Shown here: piece after piece, positions 7,738 through 16,233 of the stretch
Position numbering within the stretch: position 1 is the first letter of the stretch
Layout of the letters: every line of letters begins with the position of its first letter
Assembly (NCBI GenBank): GCA_027486255.1
Contig: JAIXPL010000011.1
Span: 1 to 41,351 of the forward strand
Reading direction: 5' to 3'
Origin: Comamonadaceae bacterium
GTDB lineage: Bacteria; Pseudomonadota; Gammaproteobacteria; Burkholderiales; Burkholderiaceae_C
Length of the DNA stretch: 41,351 bases
Made by a program: the position numbers and the translations under genes
Notes under the pieces: model-generated
Database searches by the model: none
Told to the model about the DNA's origin: nothing
What the model saw: the letters and a program-made list of their open reading frames with translations, nothing else

Positions 7738-8715
7738 ATGCAACGCAGAACTTTTGTCAGGGGCGCGGCCGCGGGTGCGGCGCTGATCGCCTCGCCCATG
7801 CTCAAGGCGCAGACCCTGCCCAGCGGGCCCATCCGCATCGTGGTGGGCTTCCCGCCGGGTGGCGGCACCGACGCGCTGGCCCGCGTGGTGGGGCAAAAGC
7901 TCGCGGGCATGTGGAACACCTCCATCGTGATCGACAACAAGGCCGGCGCCGCGGGCGTGATCGCGGCCGACTTCGTGGCCAAGCAAGCCGGCGATGGCAA
8001 CACGCTGCTGATGGCGCACATCAACAGCCATGGCTTGGCGCCCAGCCTGGTGCCCAGGCTCGGCTACGTGGTCGAGCGCGACTTCGTGCCCATTGCCCTG
8101 GTGGGCGTCACGCCCAATCTCTTGATCTGCAACGAGGCGCAGCCGGCCAAGACCGTCAAGGACCTGGTCGAGCTGTGCCGGCGCAACCCCGGCAAGATCA
8201 GCTTTGCCTCTGCCGGTGGCGGTTCGGCCCAGCACCTGGCGCTGGAGATGTTCAAGCTGCGCGCAGGCGTCAATGCCCTGCATGTGCCCTACAAGGGTTC
8301 GGGCCCGGCCCTGACCGACTTGATTGGTGGCCAGGTCAACTACTGCTTTGAGACCATGACTTCGGCCACGCCACATGTCAAGGGTGGGCGCGCGATTGCC
8401 ATCGCGCAGACCCGCACCAAGCGGGCCAAGGGCCACCCCAACGTGCCCACCATGGACGAATCGGGCTTTCCTGGCTTCGATGCCACCACCTGGTACGGCC
8501 TGGTGGGCCCCGGCAAGATGCCCCAGGCCATGGCCCGGCGCATGAACGAGGACATCAACACCGTCATGGCCATGCCCGATGTGATCGAGAAGCTCGAGCA
8601 ATACGGCGCCGAGGACGGTGGCGGTACACCCGAGCGCTTTGCCGAGTTCATCAAGACCGAGCAGGCCAAGTGGGCCCGCGTGATCCGCGAGGCCAAGGTC
8701 ACGGCCGACAGCTGA
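7738..8715 (+). CDS. Bug/TctC-type tripartite tricarboxylate transporter substrate-binding protein
   Basis: This 325-aa periplasmic binding protein has an N-terminal twin-arginine-like export signal (MQRRTFVRGAAAGAALIAS, cleavage near LKA-QT). Bug hallmarks are present: IRIVVGFPPGGGTDALARVV, the VIDNKAGAAGVIAADFVA segment, PYKGSGPALTDLIGGQV and a C-terminal EQYGAEDGGGTPERFAEFI. Bug proteins bind carboxylates. No tctA or tctB membrane genes are nearby, so it is an orphan receptor or uses a permease encoded elsewhere. ATG 7738 is preferred over 7735 because GAGGAG (7727-7732) is then 5 rather than 2 bases away. It is likely co-transcribed with the aminotransferase and may deliver or sense that pathway's substrate (inference). 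Confidence 0.9.
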   Translation: MQRRTFVRGAAAGAALIASPMLKAQTLPSGPIRIVVGFPPGGGTDALARVVGQKLAGMWNTSIVIDNKAGAAGVIAADFVAKQAGDGNTLLMAHINSHGLAPSLVPRLGYVVERDFVPIALVGVTPNLLICNEAQPAKTVKDLVELCRRNPGKISFASAGGGSAQHLALEMFKLRAGVNALHVPYKGSGPALTDLIGGQVNYCFETMTSATPHVKGGRAIAIAQTRTKRAKGHPNVPTMDESGFPGFDATTWYGLVGPGKMPQAMARRMNEDINTVMAMPDVIEKLEQYGAEDGGGTPERFAEFIKTEQAKWARVIREAKVTADS

Positions 8716-8730
8716 ATCTGAGCCTGAACC

Positions 8731-9393
8731 TTAAGCGGGCTGCGCGGCAATCTGTCTCAGCGCCGCCTCGAACACCTCCACCGGCTGGCCGCCAGAGATC
8801 AGGTGCCTGTCGTTGATCACCACGGCCGGCACCGCATGGATGCCCGCCGACTGGTACATGGCTTCGGCCTCGGACACCTCGTCGTCATAGCGGCCGCTGG
8901 CCAGCACCTCGGCTGCGGCCTCGCCATCGAGCCCGGCTTCCTCGGCGGCACGCCGCAGCACGGCCGGCTCTTCCATGGCCTGCTGGTCGCGGTGGCAGTC
9001 CCGCAGCAGGGCCAGCTTCAGGGCCATTTGCTTGTCAGGATGTTCAGCCCCTGCCCAGTACAGCAGGCGGTGCGCCGCGCGCGTGTTGTAAATGCGCGCT
9101 CGGCCGTTCGGATGAAATTCAAAGCCCACCTCGGCGCCGCGTTGGCGGATGGAGTTGCGCACCTGGGCCAGCTGCGCCGGCGTGGAGCCGTACTTGCGCG
9201 CCAGGTGCTCGATGGCGTCCTCGCCACCCGGCTCCATGCGGGGGTTGAGCTCAAAGGGCTGGAAGTGCAGCTGCGCCTCGATGTCCGGCTGCACCCGCTC
9301 CAGGGCCTTGAGCAGGGCATGCAGGCCGACGGCGCACCAGGGGCAGGTGACGTCGGAGACGAAATCGATCTTGAGCGTGGCGGCCATGGTCAT
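8731..9393 (-). CDS. DsbA-family oxidoreductase, FrnE-like
   Basis: This 220-aa thioredoxin-fold protein has a CPWC active site at residues 17-20 (DVTCPWCAVGL), the cis-Pro loop in HAVPAVVIN and a long helical insert (about 60-175), which is the FrnE/DsbA-like layout. There is no signal peptide, so it is probably a cytoplasmic disulfide isomerase or oxidoreductase rather than periplasmic DsbA. It is convergent with the Bug receptor gene, with a 15-bp gap. A second ATG six bases in is an alternative start; neither has a clear Shine-Dalgarno. Confidence 0.88.
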   Translation of the reverse strand: MTMAATLKIDFVSDVTCPWCAVGLHALLKALERVQPDIEAQLHFQPFELNPRMEPGGEDAIEHLARKYGSTPAQLAQVRNSIRQRGAEVGFEFHPNGRARIYNTRAAHRLLYWAGAEHPDKQMALKLALLRDCHRDQQAMEEPAVLRRAAEEAGLDGEAAAEVLASGRYDDEVSEAEAMYQSAGIHAVPAVVINDRHLISGGQPVEVFEAALRQIAAQPA

Positions 9394-9448
9394 AAGGGGA
9401 GGTGGAAAACCGAGATCCTAGCCCACCATGGCCGGCCAATAAGTGGCT

Positions 9449-10714
9449 TCAGAGCGCCAGCTGGGCTTCAGCGCCAGCCGACTGTGCCGAGGCCGGGGCT
9501 GCTCCTGCGAAGAAGGCCAGGATCTCGGCCTCCTGCGCGCGCGCATCGCACCGGCCCAGCTCGATCAGCGCGCGTGTGTAGCGCGCTTCGAACAGCAGGT
9601 AGCTCAGCAAAGCGCCTGCGTGGCCCGAGGCCTGTCCGGGCTTAGCGCCCAGCGTGCGCATCAGGCCCCGCACCGTCAGCGGCACCTCGTGGGCATGCTC
9701 GGCGGCCAGGCTGTCCAGCCGCTGCGAGGGCGCGATCAGCAAGAGTTCAATGGGCCGGAGCCGGGCCTGGCTGCGCTGCTCGGGCGCAATCAGCTGCAGG
9801 GTCTGGTTGATCCGCCGCAGCCGCTCCACATCCACCGCCATGGCGTCCAGAAAAATGCTCGAGAGCGCGTGCCCGGCTATTTGCGCCAGGCTCGGATAGT
9901 CCGCGCCCTGCGGCCTGGCCTGCGCTGGCTCGACCATGCGGCCGGCCCCGATCACCAGGATGCGGTCGGCGCCCAGGTGAATGGCCGGCGACAGCGGCGC
10001 GGTCTGCCTCATCGAGCCATCGCCAAAGTAGCTCGCCCCTGTGATGCTGTGCAGCGGCACGGCCGGAAACACAAAGGGGATGGCGGCGCTGGCCAGCAGA
10101 TGATCGTGCGTCAGGCGGCAAGGCTCGGCCAGGCGCTGGTTGCGCACCCAGGGCGCCATGGCCTGCGCACTTTCGTAAAAGGTCACGTGCTCGCCCTGGC
10201 CGTAGCTGAAGGCACTGATGCCCAGCGCCCGCAGGTGGCCCTGGGCCAGCAGGCCGGGCAGGCGTTCGAGCCGCACCTTCTCCTGCAGCAGCCGGTTCAG
10301 TGGGGCATTGTTGAGCAGGTAGCGTGGGCGCAGGCGTTTTTGCGAGAGCAACCAACCCAGTGAGAACAGCGAGAGCCAGCGGGCGCCCGAGCCCAGCATG
10401 CTCAGCAGGTCGGACTCGTAGACCTGATCAACCTGAAAGTCGCTCCAGACCTGCACCAGCTCTTCTACGGCCGCGTCCGGGTCATCGGCACCACAGGCCA
10501 GCGCCGCCGCGTTGATGGCACCAGCCGAGGTGCCGCTGATCACCTGGAACAAGCCGGCCCGGGGCACGCCCGCCCGCGCCAGCAGCGCCAGCACTTCTGA
10601 GAGCACGCCCACCTGGTAGGCCGCGCGGGCTCCCCCGCCCGAGAGGATCAGGCCGTGGGTGGGAGGGCGGTCTGGCGTCGGGGCCCAGGCCGCCTGGGGT
10701 GGGGCAGTGAACAC
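9449..10714 (-). CDS. Patatin-like phospholipase
   Basis: This 421-aa protein has the patatin oxyanion-hole motif LSGGGARAAYQVGV (about 24-37), the nucleophile elbow GTSAG (S63) and the dyad aspartate in GDGS (D232; the family usually reads DGG or DGA). These predict acyl-ester hydrolase activity on phospholipids or neutral lipids. It starts with GTG at 10714, forced because no in-frame ATG precedes the oxyanion motif. There is no signal peptide and no POTRA/barrel domain, so it is a soluble cytoplasmic or membrane-associated type, not PlpD. It lies on the same strand as the EamA gene, 67 bp away. Confidence 0.88.
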   Translation of the reverse strand: MFTAPPQAAWAPTPDRPPTHGLILSGGGARAAYQVGVLSEVLALLARAGVPRAGLFQVISGTSAGAINAAALACGADDPDAAVEELVQVWSDFQVDQVYESDLLSMLGSGARWLSLFSLGWLLSQKRLRPRYLLNNAPLNRLLQEKVRLERLPGLLAQGHLRALGISAFSYGQGEHVTFYESAQAMAPWVRNQRLAEPCRLTHDHLLASAAIPFVFPAVPLHSITGASYFGDGSMRQTAPLSPAIHLGADRILVIGAGRMVEPAQARPQGADYPSLAQIAGHALSSIFLDAMAVDVERLRRINQTLQLIAPEQRSQARLRPIELLLIAPSQRLDSLAAEHAHEVPLTVRGLMRTLGAKPGQASGHAGALLSYLLFEARYTRALIELGRCDARAQEAEILAFFAGAAPASAQSAGAEAQLAL

Positions 10715-10781
10715 CGTTGCATTGTTGACCTTTCAACACCTTTGGAGCAGGGGCGCCAGGGAAAACCCCGGCCCCCAGCCT

Positions 10782-11696
10782 TCAGGGCGCGCGGGGCGGC
10801 TGCAGCAAGCCGGTGGCCAGCGCAGTGCCCAGCAGGATCACCCCGCCGCCGGCCACCATGGCCAGGGTGACATGCTCGTCCAGCAACACCAGGCCATAGG
10901 CCACCGCAAACAGCGGGATCAGGTAGGTCACCGACAGGGTGCGTGAAGGATGGCCCTGGCCGATCAGGCGGTAAAAGAGCAGGTATGCCACGCCGGTGCA
11001 AAGCACACCGACCGCCCCCACCGCCAGCCAGGCCTGGGCCGAGGGCATCTGGTCGGGCCAGCTCCAGGCCATGGGCAGGGCCAGGCCCACGGCCGCGCCG
11101 ATCTGGCTGCCCGTGGCCGTCACCAGGGCGGGCACCTGGCTCAGGTGCAGGCGTGTGAAGCTGCTGGCCAGGGCGTAGCTGATGCAGGCGCCCAGGCAGG
11201 CCAGCACCGCCCAGATTTCCATGCCGCCGTGGCTGGCCAGGCGCGCCTGGTCCCAGGCCAGTAACACCACCCCTGCAAAGCCCAGGACCAGGCCCATGCT
11301 GCGCCAGTGGTTGAGGCGCTCGCCCAGCCACAGCCAGGCCACCACGGCCGCAAACAGCGGCGTGGTCGCATTGAGGATGGCCGACAGGCCCGTGCTGATG
11401 GACTGCAGCGCAAAGGCATACAGCGCAAACGGGATGGCCGAGCTCAACAGGCCCACCAGCATCACCGGCTTCCAGTGCTGGCGCAGCATCCGCATCTGTT
11501 TTTGCCACAGCAGCACAGGCAAGAGAAAGGCGGCGGCGATGCCCACCCGCATGCCGGCTGTGGCCAGGGCGCCGAAGTCCACGACAGCCAGCCGCATGAA
11601 CAAAAAGGAAGAGCCCCAGATGGCGGCCAGGGTGATGAAGTCCCGCACCCAGAAGGCGGGCAGGCCGGCGGCATCAGCAGGGGCCGGGCGCTTCAC
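10782..11696 (-). CDS. EamA/DMT-superfamily drug/metabolite transporter
   Basis: This 304-aa inner-membrane protein consists of two EamA repeats with about ten hydrophobic helices. Typical signatures are FITLAAIWGSSFLFMRLA at the N terminus and LNATTPLFAAVVAWLWLGE closing repeat one. The open frame extends farther upstream, but that part lies over ogt. GTG 11696 overlaps the ogt stop as GTGA, giving the expected length and coupled translation. Substrate cannot be predicted; relatives export amino acids, nucleosides or toxic metabolites. Confidence 0.88.
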   Translation of the reverse strand: MKRPAPADAAGLPAFWVRDFITLAAIWGSSFLFMRLAVVDFGALATAGMRVGIAAAFLLPVLLWQKQMRMLRQHWKPVMLVGLLSSAIPFALYAFALQSISTGLSAILNATTPLFAAVVAWLWLGERLNHWRSMGLVLGFAGVVLLAWDQARLASHGGMEIWAVLACLGACISYALASSFTRLHLSQVPALVTATGSQIGAAVGLALPMAWSWPDQMPSAQAWLAVGAVGVLCTGVAYLLFYRLIGQGHPSRTLSVTYLIPLFAVAYGLVLLDEHVTLAMVAGGGVILLGTALATGLLQPPRAP

Positions 11697-12202
11697 CGCT
11701 GGGGCTGCTCGAGCGCGAGCAGGGCGGTCTTGCGTGGCAGGCCGCCGGCGTAGCCCGTGAGTTGTCCACCCTGGCCCAGCACGCGGTGGCAGGGCAGCAC
11801 GATGCTCAAGGGGTTGCGCCCCACGGCCGCGCCGACGGCGCGCGCGGCCTGCGGCCGACCCAGCTGCCGTGCCAGCTCGCCATAGCTGATGTGCTGGCCA
11901 GGGCCGATGTCCTGCAGCCGTCGCCACACCGCCTGCTGGAAGGCCGTACCGCTGCTCAGATCCAGGGGCAGGTCGAAGTTATGGAGGCGCCTCTCAAAGT
12001 AGGCCTTCAATTGCACGCGTGCGGCCTGGAACAGGGGCAGCTCGGGCTCTTGCGGCCAGGCGCCGGGGCCCGAGAGCGCAGCCGGACGGTGCGCCTGGTC
12101 TTCGAACCACAGCCCAGCCAGGCCCCGGCCGCTGGCCGCCAGGTGCAAGCGCCCGAGCGGGCTCATGCAGTCGGTCTGGACCAGGTCGGTGGGGTAGGGC
12201 AT
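11693..12202 (-). CDS. ogt: Methylated-DNA--[protein]-cysteine S-methyltransferase
   Basis: This 169-aa suicide repair enzyme removes O6-alkyl groups from guanine. The acceptor cysteine is C138 in IVLPCHRV. The helix-turn-helix region (TAFQQAVWRRLQDIGPGQ, then SYGELA and the arginine finger in RAVGAAVGRNP) precedes it, as in Ogt/AGT. It has no AdaA/AraC N-terminal part, so it is the stand-alone form. The 3' end overlaps the EamA transporter gene (GTGA). No Shine-Dalgarno precedes ATG 12202. Confidence 0.94.
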   Translation of the reverse strand: MPYPTDLVQTDCMSPLGRLHLAASGRGLAGLWFEDQAHRPAALSGPGAWPQEPELPLFQAARVQLKAYFERRLHNFDLPLDLSSGTAFQQAVWRRLQDIGPGQHISYGELARQLGRPQAARAVGAAVGRNPLSIVLPCHRVLGQGGQLTGYAGGLPRKTALLALEQPQR

Positions 12203-12302
12203 GGGGCGGGCAAGCCAGGGGTAGAAAAACGAAAACCATCATACGACCGGCCTGTGCGCATGCCGCCCCATGATCAGCTGCGGCGTGCCCGGGTGCGGCA
12301 CC

Positions 12303-12360
12303 TAAAATCCATCTCGACTGGCACCTTGCTCAACCGGCAAGGATTCCTCGCAGCGCGAGG
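12303..12360 (+). promoter_or_regulatory. Possible promoter and two-hairpin leader before the phosphomannomutase gene
   Basis: TAAAAT at 12303-12308 resembles a -10 element; no convincing -35 is seen. Downstream are two short hairpins: CCTTGC (12324-12329) with GCAAGG (12337-12342), and CCTCGC (12346-12351) with GCGAGG (12355-12360). Neither is followed by a T run, and no Shine-Dalgarno is visible before the ATG. Confidence 0.4.
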
Positions 12361-12386
12361 CCCACCCTTTCTGGCCACCTCCACTC

Positions 12387-13778
12387 ATGCACGCTTCCCC
12401 GTCCATCTTCAAGGCCTACGACATCCGCGGCGTGGTCCCGTCCACGCTCACCGACGACGTGGCCGAGGCCCTGGGCCGCGCCTTTGGCACCACGGCCCTG
12501 CAGCAAGGCGAGCAGGTGGTGGCCGTGGGCCGCGATGGCCGGCTCAGCGGCCCCCAGCTGAGCGCCGCGCTCATCCGTGGCCTGCGCAGCACCGGGGTGG
12601 ATGTCATCGACATCGGTGCGGTCACCACGCCCATGCTGTACTTTGCCGCCAGCACGCTGTGCCGCAGCGGCATCCAGGTCACGGGCAGCCACAACCCCAA
12701 GGATTACAACGGCTTCAAGATGGTGCTGGCCGGCAAGGCCATCCATGGCGAGGAGATCCAGGCCTTGCGCCGGCTCATGCAAGAGGAGGCTTGGACCGTG
12801 GCCGCGCAGGCAGGCAGCCTGCGCCATGCCGACGTGCTGGCCGACTACCGTGCGCGAATCACGGGCGACGTCAAACTCGCACGCCCCATGAAGATCGTGG
12901 TGGACAGCGGCAATGGCATTGCCGGCGCCTCGGCCCCGGCCATCTTCCGCGCGCTGGGCTGCGAGGTGACCGAACTCTTCAGCCAGGTTGATGGAGAGTT
13001 TCCGAACCACCACCCCGACCCCAGCAAGCCCGAGAACCTGCGCGACGTCATTGAGGCGCTGCGCACCACCGACGCCGAGCTGGGTCTGGCCTTCGACGGC
13101 GACGGCGACCGGCTGGGCATCGTCACCAAGGACGGCCAGAACATCTTCCCCGACCGGCAGATGATGCTGTTTGCCCAGGACGTGCTCTCGCGCGTGCCGG
13201 GCGCGCCCATCCTCTTTGATGTGAAGTGTTCGCAGCGCCTGGGCCCGGCCATCGAGGCCGCAGGCGGCCAGGCCGTGATGTACAAGACCGGCCACTCGCT
13301 CATCAAGGCGCGCATGCGCGAGCTGGACTCGCCCCTGGGCGGCGAGATGAGCGGCCACATCTTTTTCAAGGAACGTTGGTACGGCTTTGACGACGGCACC
13401 TATGCCGGCGCGCGCCTGCTGGAGATCCTCAGCAAAAGTGCCGACGCCTCGGCGGTGCTCAACGCCCTGCCCAGCAGCTTTTCCACGCCCGAGCTCAATG
13501 TGGCCTGTGCCGAGGGCGAGCCCCAGCAATTGGTGGCGCAGCTGGTGGCGCAGGGCAGCGCGCGCTTTGCCGCCCCAGCGCGGGTCAACACCATCGATGG
13601 CGTGCGCGTGGACTGGCCCGACGGCTTTGGCCTGGTGCGCGCCTCCAACACCACGCCCGTGCTGGTGCTGCGCTTTGAAGGCCACACCCCCGAGGCCCTC
13701 CAGCGCATCGAGTCCGAGATGCTGGCCTTGCTGCGCAGCGTCAAGCCCGATGCGCAGCTCCAAGGCGCGGCGCACTGA
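12387..13778 (+). CDS. manB: Phosphomannomutase/phosphoglucomutase
   Basis: This 463-aa alpha-D-phosphohexomutase has the four-domain AlgC-like layout. The phosphoserine loop is TGSHNPKDYNG (S101), the Mg-binding loop FDGDGDRLG (D237, D239, D241), the sugar-binding loop GGEMSGHIFF and the C-terminal phosphate-binding loop RASNTTPVLVLRFEG. It interconverts the 1- and 6-phosphates of mannose and/or glucose to supply GDP-mannose or UDP-glucose for LPS and capsule. It begins a same-strand run with waaC (7-bp gap) and waaA, which supports an envelope role. algC would be an equally fair symbol. Confidence 0.93.
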   Translation: MHASPSIFKAYDIRGVVPSTLTDDVAEALGRAFGTTALQQGEQVVAVGRDGRLSGPQLSAALIRGLRSTGVDVIDIGAVTTPMLYFAASTLCRSGIQVTGSHNPKDYNGFKMVLAGKAIHGEEIQALRRLMQEEAWTVAAQAGSLRHADVLADYRARITGDVKLARPMKIVVDSGNGIAGASAPAIFRALGCEVTELFSQVDGEFPNHHPDPSKPENLRDVIEALRTTDAELGLAFDGDGDRLGIVTKDGQNIFPDRQMMLFAQDVLSRVPGAPILFDVKCSQRLGPAIEAAGGQAVMYKTGHSLIKARMRELDSPLGGEMSGHIFFKERWYGFDDGTYAGARLLEILSKSADASAVLNALPSSFSTPELNVACAEGEPQQLVAQLVAQGSARFAAPARVNTIDGVRVDWPDGFGLVRASNTTPVLVLRFEGHTPEALQRIESEMLALLRSVKPDAQLQGAAH

Positions 13779-13785
13779 GCCCGGC

Positions 13786-14796
13786 ATGCGGATCCTGATC
13801 GTCAAACTCTCGTCTTTGGGCGATGTGATCCAAACCCTGCCGGTGGTGCAGGATCTGCGCACGGCCTTTCCCCAGGCCCGCATCGACTGGGCGGTGGAGG
13901 AGGCCTTTGCCGACCTGCTGCAGTCCGTGCCGGGGCTCGAGCGCGTGCTGCCCTGTGCGCAGCGGCGCTGGCGCAAGACGCCCTTCGATGCCCGCGTGCG
14001 CAGCGAGCGTGCCGCCTTTCGTGCGCGCCTGCGCGAAGAGGCGTATGACGCCGTCATCGATGGCCAGGGCCTCATCAAGTCGGCGCTGGTGGCCCGCCAG
14101 GCCCGGCTCGCCCCCGGCGGCTTCACCGTCACCTTCGGCAACGCCAGCGAGCTGTGCGGCTACGAGTGGCCCGTCAAGTGGCTGCTGCAGCGGGGCGTGC
14201 CCATGCCGCGGCAGGTGCATGCGGTGGCGCGCACCCGGCTGCTGGCCGCCGGCGCGCTGGACTACGCGCAAGCGCCCTTCATGGCCGAGCCGCCGTGCTA
14301 TCCCTTCCCGCCTCTGGCCCCTGTGTCGCAGCGCCAGGGGGTGTGGCTGTGCCACGGCACCACGCGCGCCGACAACGAATGGCCCCTGGACCACTGGGCC
14401 GAGCTGGGCCAGCGGCTGCTGGCTGCCGGAGAGCGCGTCTGCATTCCCCAGGCCTCTGACAAAGAGGCCGCCTGGGCCGCGCAACTGGTCGCTCGCCTGG
14501 GCGAAGGGGCCGAGGTGCTGCCGCGCCTGAAGCTCTCGGCCCTGTGGCCGCGCATGGCCGACAGCCGCGGCGTGGTGTCCGTGGACTCGGGCCTGGGCCA
14601 TTTGGCGGTGGCACTCGATTTGCCCGTGGTCCAGCTCTTTAGCCAGCCCCGCATCCGCCGCGCCGGCCCCATTGGCCGGGCACACCAGGCGGCCATCGGC
14701 GGCGACCACGTGCCGGCTATCGACGAAGCCTGGCAGGCCTGGCAGCGCTGCAGCCAGGCCCAGGCGGACCCTACAGGCGCCGCATGCGCGAGTTAA
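13786..14796 (+). CDS. waaC: Lipopolysaccharide heptosyltransferase I
   Basis: This 336-aa GT9 enzyme adds the first L,D-heptose to Kdo of the LPS inner core at the cytoplasmic face of the inner membrane. Signatures are MRILIVKLSSLGDVIQTLPV at the N terminus, DAVIDGQGLIKSAL, a central CHGTTRADNEWPLDHW and the donor-site motif VDSGLGHLAVALDLPVVQLF. E. coli WaaC is slightly shorter. ATG 13786 is used because it is the only start in front of the conserved N terminus, 7 bases after the mutase stop. It overlaps waaA by 13 bp. Confidence 0.93.
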   Translation: MRILIVKLSSLGDVIQTLPVVQDLRTAFPQARIDWAVEEAFADLLQSVPGLERVLPCAQRRWRKTPFDARVRSERAAFRARLREEAYDAVIDGQGLIKSALVARQARLAPGGFTVTFGNASELCGYEWPVKWLLQRGVPMPRQVHAVARTRLLAAGALDYAQAPFMAEPPCYPFPPLAPVSQRQGVWLCHGTTRADNEWPLDHWAELGQRLLAAGERVCIPQASDKEAAWAAQLVARLGEGAEVLPRLKLSALWPRMADSRGVVSVDSGLGHLAVALDLPVVQLFSQPRIRRAGPIGRAHQAAIGGDHVPAIDEAWQAWQRCSQAQADPTGAACAS

Positions 14797-16079
14797 GCCT
14801 GCGCGAGCGCTGGGTGCTTGGCCTCTATGGCGTGCTCATGCGCTTGGCCGAACCCTTGCTGCGCCGCAAGCTCGCCCGCCGCGCCCGCGCAGAACCGGGC
14901 TATGCCGAGGCCGTACCCGAGCGCTTTGGCCACTACACACAGCCTGCCGAGACCGATCAAGTCTTGGTTTGGGTGCACGCGGTGTCCCTGGGCGAGACGC
15001 TGGCCGCAGGTCTTTTGCTCAAGGCTTGGCGCGAGCGCCAGCCCGGCCTGCGTGTGCTGCTCACCCATGGCACGGCCACCGGCCGGGCCGAAGGCCGCAA
15101 GCTGCTGCAGCCCGGTGATGTGCAGGTCTGGCAGCCCTGGGATTCACCGCAGGCCGTGCAGCGTTTTCTTCGGCACTTCAAGCCCCAGCTGGGTGTGCTC
15201 ATGGAAACCGAGGTCTGGCCCCAGCTGGTGGCCGGTGCTCGTGCTCAGGGCTTGCCGCTGTGGCTGGTCAATGCGCGCCTGTCGGACAAGAGCCTGCGCC
15301 AGGCGCAGCGCTGGCCTGCGCTGGCCCGCCCGGCCTATGCTGGCCTGAGCGCCGCCCTGGCGCAGGCCGAGGCCGATGCCCAGCGCCTTCGCCAGCTGGG
15401 CACGCGCGTAGAAGCGGTGCTGGGCAACCTCAAGTTCGATGCGCAGCCCAATGAGGAGCTGCTAGCGCTTGCGCGCACCCAGCAACTGCTGCGCCCGGTA
15501 CTCATGTTTGCCAGTTCGCGCGAAGGCGAGGAGGCCCTGCTGCTCCAGGCGCTGGCCGAAGGAGCGTGCAAGCATGTCCAAGTGCTGCTTGTGCCGCGCC
15601 ATCCCCAGCGCTTTGACGAGGTGGCGCGACTGGCCGAGGCGGCCGGCTGGACGGTGTCGCGCCGCAGCACCTGGGGCGCTGGCCTGGAGCACATGCCCGC
15701 ACCTGCGCCGGGCACGCTCTGGCTGGGCGACTCGCTGGGCGAGATGGCGCTGTATTACGGCCTGAGCCAGCTGGCGCTGCTGGGGGGCAGCTTTTTGCCC
15801 CTGGGCGGCCAGAACCTGATCGAGGCCGCGGCCTGCGCCTGCCCGGTGGTGATGGGGCCGCACACCTTCAATTTCAGCGAGGTGGCTGAGCAGGCCCTGG
15901 CCGAAGGCGCGGCCTGGCGGGTGCAGGACCTGGACCAGGCCCTGGAAGCGGCCGCTGGCCTGATGCGCCCCGAGCGCCAGGCCCAGGCCGCCCAAGCTGC
16001 CCAGGCCTTTGCCCTGCGCCACCGTGGCACGGCAGAACGCACGGCCAACATGCTTGAGCTCCAGCGCCAGCGGGGCTGA
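14784..16079 (+). CDS. waaA: 3-deoxy-D-manno-octulosonic acid transferase (Kdo transferase)
   Basis: This 431-aa GT30 enzyme transfers Kdo from CMP-Kdo to lipid A precursor. An N-terminal amphipathic or membrane anchor (about 9-30) precedes the catalytic base motif VHAVSLGET (E71). Further family stretches are LMETEVWPQLV, NARLSDKS, the FASSREGEE region and a GGSFLPLGGQNLIEAAACACP segment near the C terminus. The start overlaps the end of waaC, indicating one LPS-core operon. Confidence 0.95.
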   Translation: MRELSLRERWVLGLYGVLMRLAEPLLRRKLARRARAEPGYAEAVPERFGHYTQPAETDQVLVWVHAVSLGETLAAGLLLKAWRERQPGLRVLLTHGTATGRAEGRKLLQPGDVQVWQPWDSPQAVQRFLRHFKPQLGVLMETEVWPQLVAGARAQGLPLWLVNARLSDKSLRQAQRWPALARPAYAGLSAALAQAEADAQRLRQLGTRVEAVLGNLKFDAQPNEELLALARTQQLLRPVLMFASSREGEEALLLQALAEGACKHVQVLLVPRHPQRFDEVARLAEAAGWTVSRRSTWGAGLEHMPAPAPGTLWLGDSLGEMALYYGLSQLALLGGSFLPLGGQNLIEAAACACPVVMGPHTFNFSEVAEQALAEGAAWRVQDLDQALEAAAGLMRPERQAQAAQAAQAFALRHRGTAERTANMLELQRQRG

Positions 16080-16196
16080 AAAAAAGCTCTTGTCTGTGTT
16101 TGTTCAGGCCCCGGACACGGGGCGCTTGTCTGACACCGGCCGCGTGTGGCATCCCACAGTTTGCGCGCAGGCCGGGCTTGAAGAATCCGTCTCCTT

Positions 16197-16217
16197 CCAT
16201 CGACGTCCGATGGTTTT
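16197..16217 (+). promoter_or_regulatory. Hairpin just upstream of the Ser/Thr-rich protein gene
   Basis: CCATCG (16197-16202) pairs with CGATGG (16208-16213) around a 5-base loop and is followed by TTTT, 4 bases before the GGAG ribosome site. A second small stem, TGTGG/CCACA, lies at 16145-16158. It could be a weak attenuator or leader structure; evidence is fold only. Confidence 0.35.
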
Positions 16218-16233
16218 AACTGGAGATGCTTGC

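Noticed and set aside
6442..8601. A 719-codon minus-strand open frame opposite the aminotransferase and Bug genes
   Set aside because: It spans two well-supported genes and their gap, has His/Gly/Ala-rich shadow composition and no recognisable motif.
11697..11927. Extended N terminus for the EamA transporter
   Set aside because: The extra 77 codons lie wholly over ogt and have shadow composition; GTG 11696 gives the family length.
12330..14141. A 603-codon minus-strand open frame over the mutase and waaC
   Set aside because: Shadow composition; both plus-strand genes have complete active-site motifs.
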